A DNA stretch of 64,000 nt from Tanytarsus gracilentus (Eukaryota > Arthropoda > Insecta > Diptera > Chironomidae): positions 248,001-312,000 of the forward strand of contig JAXRKN010000027.1 in NCBI GenBank assembly GCA_038502055.1, written 5' to 3'. How positions within the stretch are numbered: the stretch's first letter is position 1; each line of letters begins with the position of its first letter. The translations under genes were made by a program, and so were the position numbers. Below the pieces are notes generated by a model that searched no databases, was not told where the DNA came from, and saw nothing but the letters and a program-made list of their open reading frames with translations. Below are positions 1 through 11,900 of this stretch, one piece after another.

Positions 1-310
1 TATAAATTTTAAAAATTCAAATTTTTCAAACATTTATAAATTTCAAAATTAAAATTTCTAAACTTAAATTTTTAACAATTTCAAATTTCAAATTTTTATA
101 AATTTTAAATTTTTATAAATTTCAAAATTTAATTTTTTAAATTTTTATAAATTTCAAATTTAAATCTTAAAATTTTACAAATTTCAAATTTATAAATTTT
201 TGTAAATTTCAAATTTTTTTTATAAATTTAAATTTTTTATGAGTTTCAAAATGTTTGTTAAATTTGAAAATTAAAAATTTTAATAATTCTAATATTTTTT
301 TCACCCTCAG

Positions 311-1018
311 ACTTTGATCATCAAATCCGAAATTTCTTCCGATAATTTCAACCATGTTGAAAAAATTTTAACACTCAATTCTGACCTCACTGAAGTTCGT
401 CTCGACAATTTTACTTCATACCAAAAACTTTTCTCTGAAAATGTTAGCGAAAAATTCAATTTTAAACTTTCGAAATTTTCTTTCGGAATTCCAGCAAATG
501 ATACAATTTACAACACAATTTATGAGGAAAATTTGTTGAAATTTTTAAAAGTTCATAAAGAAACGATCGAAGAAGTTTTTCTCAGTCATTCTTCAGCGAA
601 CATCGTCAACGAACTTTTTCCTAATTTCAAAAATTTAAAAACTTTTCATGGAACTTATTTCATTGGATACGACGAAATTGTTTGCACCGCATCGACGAGC
701 ATCAAGAAATTTTTAATCCCTCTCAGCAGTTTTGAGGGATGTCAAACTTTTATTCAGCGATTGCCGCTAGTTGAATTTCTCTACATTTTTGGAATTGACT
801 TGGAAATTCTTCGCGATGTCGTGCTGCATTTGGCTTACTTGAAAGTTTTGTCATTCTGCAACGATAGAAATAATTGCACGAGACATTACGATCAGATTGT
901 GGCCGACAATGATTATGTGAATCGAACTTTAAAGTTTAGAAAAGTTGACAGAGCGAAATTTGAAAATTTAAACTTTGAAAAGTTGTATGGAGGATATGAG
1001 GATGAGTTTGATGGGTAG
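311..1018 (+). CDS. 3' terminal exon of a leucine-rich (LRR/F-box-like) protein, 5' part outside window
   Basis: The open frame begins directly at a polypyrimidine tract plus CAG acceptor (ends at 310), so this is a terminal exon and not a complete gene. The residue at 314 is TTG, not a real start. It runs about 235 codons to TAG at 1016-1018. The protein has irregular repeats with regularly spaced Leu, Ile, Phe and Asn (for example NIVNELFPNFKNLKTF), typical of the divergent LRR or F-box/LRR proteins found in many copies in fly genomes. No F-box is visible because the N-terminus lies off the window. Base composition is clearly richer than the surrounding A/T-only DNA, which supports coding. 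The exact family is not recognised. Confidence 0.6.
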   Translation, partial: TLIIKSEISSDNFNHVEKILTLNSDLTEVRLDNFTSYQKLFSENVSEKFNFKLSKFSFGIPANDTIYNTIYEENLLKFLKVHKETIEEVFLSHSSANIVNELFPNFKNLKTFHGTYFIGYDEIVCTASTSIKKFLIPLSSFEGCQTFIQRLPLVEFLYIFGIDLEILRDVVLHLAYLKVLSFCNDRNNCTRHYDQIVADNDYVNRTLKFRKVDRAKFENLNFEKLYGGYEDEFDG

Positions 1019-1850
1019 AATTTTGTAAAAAATGTTGTGTGGATTTTTAAAAAAAATAAAAATTGATTTTTTTAATATATAAAAAATTTAAGATTTAAAA
1101 ATAAAAATTTAGAATTTATAAAAAAATTTAAGATTTTAAAAATAAAATTTAAGATTTTTCAAAAAAAAATTGCTTCTTTATATATTTTCAGGTATTTTCA
1201 AAAATTTAGTTAAATTTATATTTTCTAAACTTTTTTTTGATTATTTTTCTCATCATTAAAACATCAAAAACTTTAATTAATTGAATTTTAAAATTCCTTA
1301 GCGATAACCTCGACTTGAATTTCATCAGCTCAATTTCATCCATCGCGACAAATATCTGGCTTTTGAAAAATAAAAATTCAGAACAATCGAATTGAACGTC
1401 AATAACAAATGTGGTGAAAATGAAAAACACTTGTTAATCAAGAATTAAAAGCTAATTAAATACAGCAAAATATGAAAAACATCACATCGCTTAGCTACTG
1501 TAAGAACTTATTGCGCAGAACTTTAAAGTTTCAAAATAATTTTAATACTGGAATTTAAATTTATTTACTGCGATTTAGCATTTATAAAAATCTTATGAAT
1601 TTTTTAAATCTGAAAATCTGTTGAGTAAAAATTAAATAAGTTAAAGATGCATTTTTTGCTTTGTGTTTAAAAATAAAAAATTTACTCCCAAAAATCATCA
1701 TTAATGTTTTAATTAAAATAATAAAATGCAATTAAAATAATTAAAAAAACTAAATTAAATTAAAATTTTTAAATTAATTTTTTTCTATTTTTTAAGTAAA
1801 TTTTATCTCAAAATTAACTGACATCATTCAAGCCTCATTCTTGTCACTTT
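1019..1850. other. AT-rich intergenic stretch
   Basis: About 830 bp of mostly A/T-only sequence with short imperfect repeats of AAAATTTAAGATTT near 1080-1160. A 74-codon minus-strand ORF at 1206-1430 is not supported by splice sites, signal peptide or family resemblance. I see no convincing gene. Confidence 0.5.
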
Positions 1851-2136
1851 TTAGCGTAACCCACACTAGTGTGGTAACGCTTATATGCTCGCATTTCCGT
1901 CGTCTGTCGTCTGTCGTCCGTCTGTTCCATCGAGATCTCAGCCCCTAGACCAGCTAGAGACTTCGGGTTTTCGCCAGATGGTGCTCTGTGGCTCTAGTTT
2001 AGCCCATTTTAGATTTTTGGTCATGACCATAGGTCGTGCCACGGACAGCCATAATGTCCATTTTTCATAAAAATTGCACTTATATGCTTCATGGGTATCG
2101 TTGAGCTCGGGATTGGACCAGGAATTGGTTGTAGTG

Positions 2137-2530
2137 GAACATGATGGAAAATGAAACATGATGGAAAATGGAACATGATGGAAAATGGAACATGATGGAA
2201 AATGGAAATAATGGAAAATGGAACATGATGGAAAATGGAAATATGGAAAATGGAACATAATGGAAAATGGAAATGATGGAAAATGGAACATGATGGAAAA
2301 TGGAACATAATGGAAAATGGAACATGATGGAAAATGGAACATGATGGAAAATGGAACTTAATGGAAAATGGAAAGATGGAAAATGGAACGTAATAGAAAA
2401 TGGAACATGATGGAAAGTGGAAATGATGAAAAATGGAACATGATGGAAATGAAAATAATGGAAAATGGAAAGATGGAAAATGGAAATGATGGAAAATGGA
2501 ACATAATGGAAAATGGAACATAATGGAAAA
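2137..2530. repeat. Minisatellite inside element copy A
   Basis: Roughly 390 bp of imperfect tandem repetition of a 13-15 bp unit of the type GGAACATGATGGAAAAT, with variants CATAATGG and AATGATGG. It lies wholly inside the inverted-repeat element and is absent from the copy at 45.1-46.1 kb, which carries a different internal array. Confidence 0.85.
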
Positions 2531-2639
2531 TAACTTCTTAAAATATTTCTCTAAGCCTTCCCAATTTTTCATATAATATAAGGCAAAAATTTTCTCCCTC
2601 AGTATTTATATTTCAACCACGGAAGAGTCACATCCCCAA

Positions 2640-2731
2640 TGCTTCACCTAAAGGCTTCCCCAAAAGACTTCCCTAAAAGGCTTCCCCAGAGGCTTCCCAA
2701 GGTTCACCTAAAAGGCTTCCCAAAATGACTT
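2640..2731. repeat. Short tandem array of AGGCTTCCC-type units
   Basis: About six imperfect copies of AAAGGCTTCCCC or GACTTCCCTA lie next to the minisatellite within the same element. Confidence 0.7.
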
Positions 2732-2870
2732 TCAATACCGATCTGTTACAGTGGGTTACGCGGCAACACCCACGTGTGGGTTTTGAAACATTTTTTTTCA
2801 TCTAATGAGAGTAAAAATAATTTAAATTTTGAACTTTTTGAGAGAATTTCAAAAGCTCATCTTGAGTTTG

Positions 2871-2907
2871 TATAAAATAAAGATAATTTTCACGGTTTCT
2901 CATCAGT
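2871..2907 (+). promoter_or_regulatory. TATA box plus TCAGT initiator of the giant lectin gene
   Basis: TATAAAAT at 2871 and TCAGT at 2903-2907 are about 31 bp apart, the standard arthropod core-promoter spacing. They lie 30-65 bp upstream of the ATG at 2936. Confidence 0.7.
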
Positions 2908-2935
2908 TCTTGGCTGACTTTTGAAGCGAGTTGAA

Positions 2936-5900
2936 ATGTTGAAGTTTAAGGTTTTTGTTCTGTTCGCCATCTTGGCTTCAGGTGAGAAAAACACTTGTGA
3001 TGTGACAAAAGATCTTCTTGAATTATAAACTTCGAGAAATTTCTTAAGGTGATGTGGTAAAAATTTAATTTCTTCATTAGTTAATTCAGAAATCGGAGGA
3101 CAAGTTTTCGAGGATGCATCAGGCAATTATGTGAAAATTATTGAAAATATTCCAGCTTTGATTCAAGCATTAATCGTTAAATTTCCTGAAGACAAATCAA
3201 ATTACTTAGAAGCTCTCGATTATGCGAAAATTGTTTTAGCTCAAGTCGCTTATCCACCGGAAGTTAAAAGAAGTAAACGTCAAGTGAATTCTTTCAACTG
3301 CACAACTTATCCAAGTCAACTCGCTCAAGTTCAAGCCAACATCACGTTGACTCAAACTAGAATCAACAACGCAACAATTAATTTGAATAATTTAAATAAT
3401 CAAGTTCGAAATTATGAAAATCAAGTTGCGACAAAGACTGGAAGTGCTCAAACAAGAGCAAATGATTTGTTATCGCTTTACAAAACATTAGTTAATTCAA
3501 CAGTTACCACGTTGACTAATTTGAATTCACAGCTTAATACTTTGAGAGCAAAAGAAGCTCAATTAAACAGCGATTTTAATACTTATTGCGGACCAACGAC
3601 CACAGCACCAGCCCTTCCAAGTCCTTGCGGTGAGTTTGAGTTCATAAATTGAAAATTATTCGATTTTATTTTAATTTAAATTATTTTACTATAATTTTAT
3701 AACAGGAACTTTTGTACCTTATGACACGATAAATTCTCGACTTGCTCCAACATCAAATGGTTTCGTTGGCGGAGTCAATATTGATGGCTCAGCAGCTTAC
3801 GTGGGCTTCGGTGATGCTACTGCATGCAATCAATATCTTTCACCGTGCTCTATAACAACCAATGCCAACTCACCAGGATGTTTAATTCCATGCACTAGTT
3901 TTCAAGTTAACGATCGATCGACTTCTTATTATCTTCTCGCTAATCAGGATCTGAAATGGGTTGGAGCCAGTTCGACATCATTATCAACAACTCATAATGT
4001 TGTCAGGATTTTGGGCCCGAATAATTTTGCCTTTGGAAGAGCTTTGATTAATGGAAATTATGTGATTGGAAAGATTGAATATATTAATGGTGGTTACATC
4101 TATCAAGCATTCAATAACAGCGGACCTATCACACTAACAACTGGATTTGATGTTTTAACTTGCGCATTACCTGGAAGCTGCTGTGAGTTGATTAATTTTT
4201 AATTTGACAGTTTTTAAAACGTAAAATATCTCTCAGCTTGTTCGGATACAACTGCAGCACCTTTAACTACAACAACTCAAGCTCCAACAACTACAACAAC
4301 CACAGAAGGTAAGAAATTATGATTAATTTTGATTCAAACTTTAGCATTAACTTATTTTGGTTCAAAAAGCTCCAACAACAACTACAACTACAACAACGAC
4401 AACTGAAGAACCAACAACGACTACAACCACAACAACTACGGAAGGTCAATTTAATTTAAATTAGATTTTTTGATATTAAAATATTTTATCTTTTAAGCTC
4501 CAACAACTACAAGCACTACAACAACCACAGAAAGTAAAAAAAAGTTTTTATATTGTTTAAAAACCTCATTAAATTTTTTATCTAGCTCCAACCACAACAT
4601 CAACAACAACAACAACTGAAGAACCAACAACGACTACAACCACAACAACTACGGAAGGTAAAATTAATTTAAATTAGATTTTTTGAGGTTAAATATTTTA
4701 TTTTTTAAGCTCCCACAACTACAAGCACTACAACAACCACGACAACTTTAGCACCTTTAACCGGTCAATGCAGATACACAAATTCAATTTTGAGCGATTC
4801 AGGCGATCTAGTTAAAAAAATTTGCATTGTTCAAGGAAGTTTCACAGTTTCATCTGCTTATGATAAATGCCGATCATTAAACATGAATTTATATACAGTT
4901 AGTGACAATGCTGACAGTCGAGCTCTTTTGTCAATGACTTATCAAGCATCAATGTCATTATTTGGGAATGTAAATTCTCAATTGATGTATAGAGTCAATG
5001 GAATACAGCAAGCAGATGGAAGTTGGTCCTATTTCAATCCCAACACAACTGCATTACCGAGTGAAGCGATTCCATCAAATGTTGTAGGGTCTAACAACTG
5101 CTTGATCACTAAAGGAGGAGGAGTCAATTCAATAGTTTTCGCTGCTTTAAATTGTGAAGAACTTTTATGGTTGACGTGTGAGTATGCAAAGCAAGCTCCA
5201 ACAGCTACAACAACCACAGAAGGTAAGAAATGGTGATTGATTTTGATTCAAACTTTAGCAATAATTTATTTTCATTCAAAAAGCTTCAACAACAACGACC
5301 ACAGCAACAACGACAACTGAAGAACCAACAACAACAACTACTGAAGGTAAATTTAATTTAAATTAGATTTTTGGAGGTTAAATATTTTATTTTTTAAGCT
5401 CCAACAACTACAAGCACTACAACAACCACGACAACTTTAGCACCTTTAACCGGTCAATGCAGATACACAAATTCAATTTTGAGCGATTCAGGCGATCTAG
5501 TTAAAAAAATTTGCATTGTTCAAGGAAGTTTCACAGTTTCATCTGCTTATGATAAATGCCGATCATTAAACATGAATTTATATACAGTTAGTGACAATGC
5601 TGACAGTCGAGCTCTTTTGTCAATGACTTATCAAGCATCAATGTCATTATTTGGGAATGTAAATTCTCAATTGATGTATAGAGTCAATGGAATACAGCAA
5701 GCAGATGGAAGTTGGTCCTATTTCAATCCCAACACAACTGCATTACCGAGTGAAGCGATTCCATCAAATGTTGTAGGGTCTAACAACTGCTTGATCACTA
5801 AAGGAGGAGGAGTCAATTCAATAGTTTTCGCTGCTTTAAATTGTGAAGAACTTTTATGGTTGACGTGTGAGTATGCAAAGCAAGCTCCAACAGCTACAAC

Positions 5901-8900
5901 AACCACAGAAGGTAAGAAATGGTGATTGATTTTGATTCAAACTTTAGCAATAATTTATTTTCATTCAAAAAGCTTCAACAACAACGACCACAGCAACAAC
6001 GACAACTGAAGAACCAACAACAACAACTACTGAAGGTAAATTTAATTTAAATTAGATTTTTGGAGGTTAAATATTTTATTTTTTAAGCTCCAACAACTAC
6101 AAGCACTACAACAACCACGACAACTTTAGCACCTTTAACCGGTCAATGCAGATACACAAATTCAATTTTGAGCGATTCAGGCGATCTAGTTAAAAAAATT
6201 TGCATTGTTCAAGGAAGTTTCACAGTTTCATCTGCTTATGATAAATGCCGATCATTAAACATGAATTTATATACAGTTAGTGACAATGCTGACAGTCGAG
6301 CTCTTTTGTCAATGACTTATCAAGCATCAATGTCATTATTTGGGAATGTAAATTCTCAATTGATGTATAGAGTCAATGGAATACAGCAAGCAGATGGAAG
6401 TTGGTCCTATTTCAATCCCAACACAACTGCATTACCGAGTGAAGCGATTCCATCAAATGTTGTAGGGTCTAACAACTGCTTGATCACTAAAGGAGGAGGA
6501 GTCAATTCAATAGTTTTCGCTGCTTTAAATTGTGAAGAACTTTTATGGTTGACGTGTGAGTATGCAAAGCAAGCTCCAACAGCTACAACAACCACAGAAG
6601 GTAAGAAATGGTGATTGATTTTGATTCAAACTTTAGCAATAATTTATTTTCATTCAAAAAGCTTCAACAACAACGACCACAGCAACAACGACAACTGAAG
6701 AACCAACAACAACAACTACTGAAGGTAAATTTAATTTAAATTAGATTTTTGGAGGTTAAATATTTTATTTTTTAAGCTCCAACAACTACAAGCACTACAA
6801 CAACCACGACAACTTTAGCACCTTTAACCGGTCAATGCAGATACACAAATTCAATTTTGAGCGATTCAGGCGATCTAGTTAAAAAAATTTGCATTGTTCA
6901 AGGAAGTTTCACAGTTTCATCTGCTTATGATAAATGCCGATCATTAAACATGAATTTATATACAGTTAGTGACAATGCTGACAGTCGAGCTCTTTTGTCA
7001 ATGACTTATCAAGCATCAATGTCATTATTTGGGAATGTAAATTCTCAATTGATGTATAGAGTCAATGGAATACAGCAAGCAGATGGAAGTTGGTCCTATT
7101 TCAATCCCAACACAACTGCATTACCGAGTGAAGCGATTCCATCAAATGTTGTAGGGTCTAACAACTGCTTGATCACTAAAGGAGGAGGAGTCAATTCAAT
7201 AGTTTTCGCTGCTTTAAATTGTGAAGAACTTTTATGGTTGACGTGTGAGTATGCAAAGCAAGCTCCAACAGCTACAACAACCACAGAAGGTAAGAAATGG
7301 TGATTGATTTTGATTCAAACTTTAGCAATAATTTATTTTCATTCAAAAAGCTTCAACAACAACGACCACAGCAACAACGACAACTGAAGAACCAACAACA
7401 ACAACTACTGAAGGTAAATTTAATTTAAATTAGATTTTTGGAGGTTAAATATTTTATTTTTTAAGCTCCAACAACTACAAGCACTACAACAACCACGACA
7501 ACTTTAGCACCTTTAACCGGTCAATGCAGATACACAAATTCAATTTTGAGCGATTCAGGCGATCTAGTTAAAAAAATTTGCATTGTTCAAGGAAGTTTCA
7601 CAGTTTCATCTGCTTATGATAAATGCCGATCATTAAACATGAATTTATATACAGTTAGTGACAATGCTGACAGTCGAGCTCTTTTGTCAATGACTTATCA
7701 AGCATCAATGTCATTATTTGGGAATGTAAATTCTCAATTGATGTATAGAGTCAATGGAATACAGCAAGCAGATGGAAGTTGGTCCTATTTCAATCCCAAC
7801 ACAACTGCATTACCGAGTGAAGCGATTCCATCAAATGTTGTAGGGTCTAACAACTGCTTGATCACTAAAGGAGGAGGAGTCAATTCAATAGTTTTCGCTG
7901 CTTTAAATTGTGAAGAACTTTTATGGTTGACGTGTGAGTATGCAAAGCAAGCTCCAACAGCTACAACAACCACAGAAGGTAAGAAATGGTGATTGATTTT
8001 GATTCAAACTTTAGCAATAATTTATTTTCATTCAAAAAGCTTCAACAACAACGACCACAGCAACAACGACAACTGAAGAACCAACAACAACAACTACTGA
8101 AGGTAAATTTAATTTAAATTAGATTTTTGGAGGTTAAATATTTTATTTTTTAAGCTCCAACAACTACAAGCACTACAACAACCACGACAACTTTAGCACC
8201 TTTAACCGGTCAATGCAGATACACAAATTCAATTTTGAGCGATTCAGGCGATCTAGTTAAAAAAATTTGCATTGTTCAAGGAAGTTTCACAGTTTCATCT
8301 GCTTATGATAAATGCCGATCATTAAACATGAATTTATATACAGTTAGTGACAATGCTGACAGTCGAGCTCTTTTGTCAATGACTTATCAAGCATCAATGT
8401 CATTATTTGGGAATGTAAATTCTCAATTGATGTATAGAGTCAATGGAATACAGCAAGCAGATGGAAGTTGGTCCTATTTCAATCCCAACACAACTGCATT
8501 ACCGAGTGAAGCGATTCCATCAAATGTTGTAGGGTCTAACAACTGCTTGATCACTAAAGGAGGAGGAGTCAATTCAATAGTTTTCGCTGCTTTAAATTGT
8601 GAAGAACTTTTATGGTTGACGTGTGAGTATGCAAAGCAAGCTCCAACAGCTACAACAACCACAGAAGGTAAGAAATGGTGATTGATTTTGATTCAAACTT
8701 TAGCAATAATTTATTTTCATTCAAAAAGCTTCAACAACAACGACCACAGCAACAACGACAACTGAAGAACCAACAACAACAACTACTGAAGGTAAATTTA
8801 ATTTAAATTAGATTTTTGGAGGTTAAATATTTTATTTTTTAAGCTCCAACAACTACAAGCACTACAACAACCACGACAACTTTAGCACCTTTAACCGGTC

Positions 8901-11900
8901 AATGCAGATACACAAATTCAATTTTGAGCGATTCAGGCGATCTAGTTAAAAAAATTTGCATTGTTCAAGGAAGTTTCACAGTTTCATCTGCTTATGATAA
9001 ATGCCGATCATTAAACATGAATTTATATACAGTTAGTGACAATGCTGACAGTCGAGCTCTTTTGTCAATGACTTATCAAGCATCAATGTCATTATTTGGG
9101 AATGTAAATTCTCAATTGATGTATAGAGTCAATGGAATACAGCAAGCAGATGGAAGTTGGTCCTATTTCAATCCCAACACAACTGCATTACCGAGTGAAG
9201 CGATTCCATCAAATGTTGTAGGGTCTAACAACTGCTTGATCACTAAAGGAGGAGGAGTCAATTCAATAGTTTTCGCTGCTTTAAATTGTGAAGAACTTTT
9301 ATGGTTGACGTGTGAGTATGCAAAGCAAGCTCCAACAGCTACAACAACCACAGAAGGTAAGAAATGGTGATTGATTTTGATTCAAACTTTAGCAATAATT
9401 TATTTTCATTCAAAAAGCTTCAACAACAACGACCACAGCAACAACGACAACTGAAGAACCAACAACAACAACTACTGAAGGTAAATTTAATTTAAATTAG
9501 ATTTTTGGAGGTTAAATATTTTATTTTTTAAGCTCCAACAACTACAAGCACTACAACAACCACGACAACTTTAGCACCTTTAACCGGTCAATGCAGATAC
9601 ACAAATTCAATTTTGAGCGATTCAGGCGATCTAGTTAAAAAAATTTGCATTGTTCAAGGAAGTTTCACAGTTTCATCTGCTTATGATAAATGCCGATCAT
9701 TAAACATGAATTTATATACAGTTAGTGACAATGCTGACAGTCGAGCTCTTTTGTCAATGACTTATCAAGCATCAATGTCATTATTTGGGAATGTAAATTC
9801 TCAATTGATGTATAGAGTCAATGGAATACAGCAAGCAGATGGAAGTTGGTCCTATTTCAATCCCAACACAACTGCATTACCGAGTGAAGCGATTCCATCA
9901 AATGTTGTAGGGTCTAACAACTGCTTGATCACTAAAGGAGGAGGAGTCAATTCAATAGTTTTCGCTGCTTTAAATTGTGAAGAACTTTTATGGTTGACGT
10001 GTGAGTATGCAAAGCAAGCTCCAACAGCTACAACAACCACAGAAGGTAAGAAATGGTGATTGATTTTGATTCAAACTTTAGCAATAATTTATTTTCATTC
10101 AAAAAGCTTCAACAACAACGACCACAGCAACAACGACAACTGAAGAACCAACAACAACAACTACTGAAGGTAAATTTAATTTAAATTAGATTTTTGGAGG
10201 TTAAATATTTTATTTTTTAAGCTCCAACAACTACAAGCACTACAACAACCACGACAACTTTAGCACCTTTAACCGGTCAATGCAGATACACAAATTCAAT
10301 TTTGAGCGATTCAGGCGATCTAGTTAAAAAAATTTGCATTGTTCAAGGAAGTTTCACAGTTTCATCTGCTTATGATAAATGCCGATCATTAAACATGAAT
10401 TTATATACAGTTAGTGACAATGCTGACAGTCGAGCTCTTTTGTCAATGACTTATCAAGCATCAATGTCATTATTTGGGAATGTAAATTCTCAATTGATGT
10501 ATAGAGTCAATGGAATACAGCAAGCAGATGGAAGTTGGTCCTATTTCAATCCCAACACAACTGCATTACCGAGTGAAGCGATTCCATCAAATGTTGTAGG
10601 GTCTAACAACTGCTTGATCACTAAAGGAGGAGGAGTCAATTCAATAGTTTTCGCTGCTTTAAATTGTGAAGAACTTTTATGGTTGACGTGTGAGTATGCA
10701 AAGCAAGCTCCAACAGCTACAACAACCACAGAAGGTAAGAAATGGTGATTGATTTTGATTCAAACTTTAGCAATAATTTATTTTCATTCAAAAAGCTTCA
10801 ACAACAACGACCACAGCAACAACGACAACTGAAGAACCAACAACAACAACTACTGAAGGTAAATTTAATTTAAATTAGATTTTTGGAGGTTAAATATTTT
10901 ATTTTTTAAGCTCCAACAACTACAAGCACTACAACAACCACGACAACTTTAGCACCTTTAACCGGTCAATGCAGATACACAAATTCAATTTTGAGCGATT
11001 CAGGCGATCTAGTTAAAAAAATTTGCATTGTTCAAGGAAGTTTCACAGTTTCATCTGCTTATGATAAATGCCGATCATTAAACATGAATTTATATACAGT
11101 TAGTGACAATGCTGACAGTCGAGCTCTTTTGTCAATGACTTATCAAGCATCAATGTCATTATTTGGGAATGTAAATTCTCAATTGATGTATAGAGTCAAT
11201 GGAATACAGCAAGCAGATGGAAGTTGGTCCTATTTCAATCCCAACACAACTGCATTACCGAGTGAAGCGATTCCATCAAATGTTGTAGGGTCTAACAACT
11301 GCTTGATCACTAAAGGAGGAGGAGTCAATTCAATAGTTTTCGCTGCTTTAAATTGTGAAGAACTTTTATGGTTGACGTGTGAGTATGCAAAGCAAGCTCC
11401 AACAGCTACAACAACCACAGAAGGTAAGAAATGGTGATTGATTTTGATTCAAACTTTAGCAATAATTTATTTTCATTCAAAAAGCTTCAACAACAACGAC
11501 CACAGCAACAACGACAACTGAAGAACCAACAACAACAACTACTGAAGGTAAATTTAATTTAAATTAGATTTTTGGAGGTTAAATATTTTATTTTTTAAGC
11601 TCCAACAACTACAAGCACTACAACAACCACGACAACTTTAGCACCTTTAACCGGTCAATGCAGATACACAAATTCAATTTTGAGCGATTCAGGCGATCTA
11701 GTTAAAAAAATTTGCATTGTTCAAGGAAGTTTCACAGTTTCATCTGCTTATGATAAATGCCGATCATTAAACATGAATTTATATACAGTTAGTGACAATG
11801 CTGACAGTCGAGCTCTTTTGTCAATGACTTATCAAGCATCAATGTCATTATTTGGGAATGTAAATTCTCAATTGATGTATAGAGTCAATGGAATACAGCA

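Larger units (their letters stand above)
1851..2790 (+). mobile_element. Non-autonomous inverted-repeat element, copy A
   Basis: One end reads GCGTAACCCACACTAGTGTGG and the other ends with GTGGGTTACGCGGCAACACC, followed by CCCACGTGTGGG. The GCGTAACCCAC/GTGGGTTACGC ends are inverted repeats. The same ends and much of the interior (for example the segments around 1936-2120) recur in reverse orientation at 45095-46086, which defines a dispersed family. It contains no credible coding capacity. ORFs on its minus strand (HFPSCSIFHH repeats) are translations of an internal minisatellite. It is best described as a MITE-like or foldback DNA element; the superfamily is not identified. Confidence 0.7.

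Noticed and set aside
1206..1430. 74-codon minus-strand ORF
   Set aside because: No splice or promoter support and no recognisable sequence; it ends in a Lys-rich A/T run. Could be a decayed fragment but not annotated as a gene.
1938..2572. Minus-strand ORFs rich in HFPSCSIFHH
   Set aside because: They are translations of the GGAACATGATGG minisatellite in the mobile element, with no signal, domain or stable frame.
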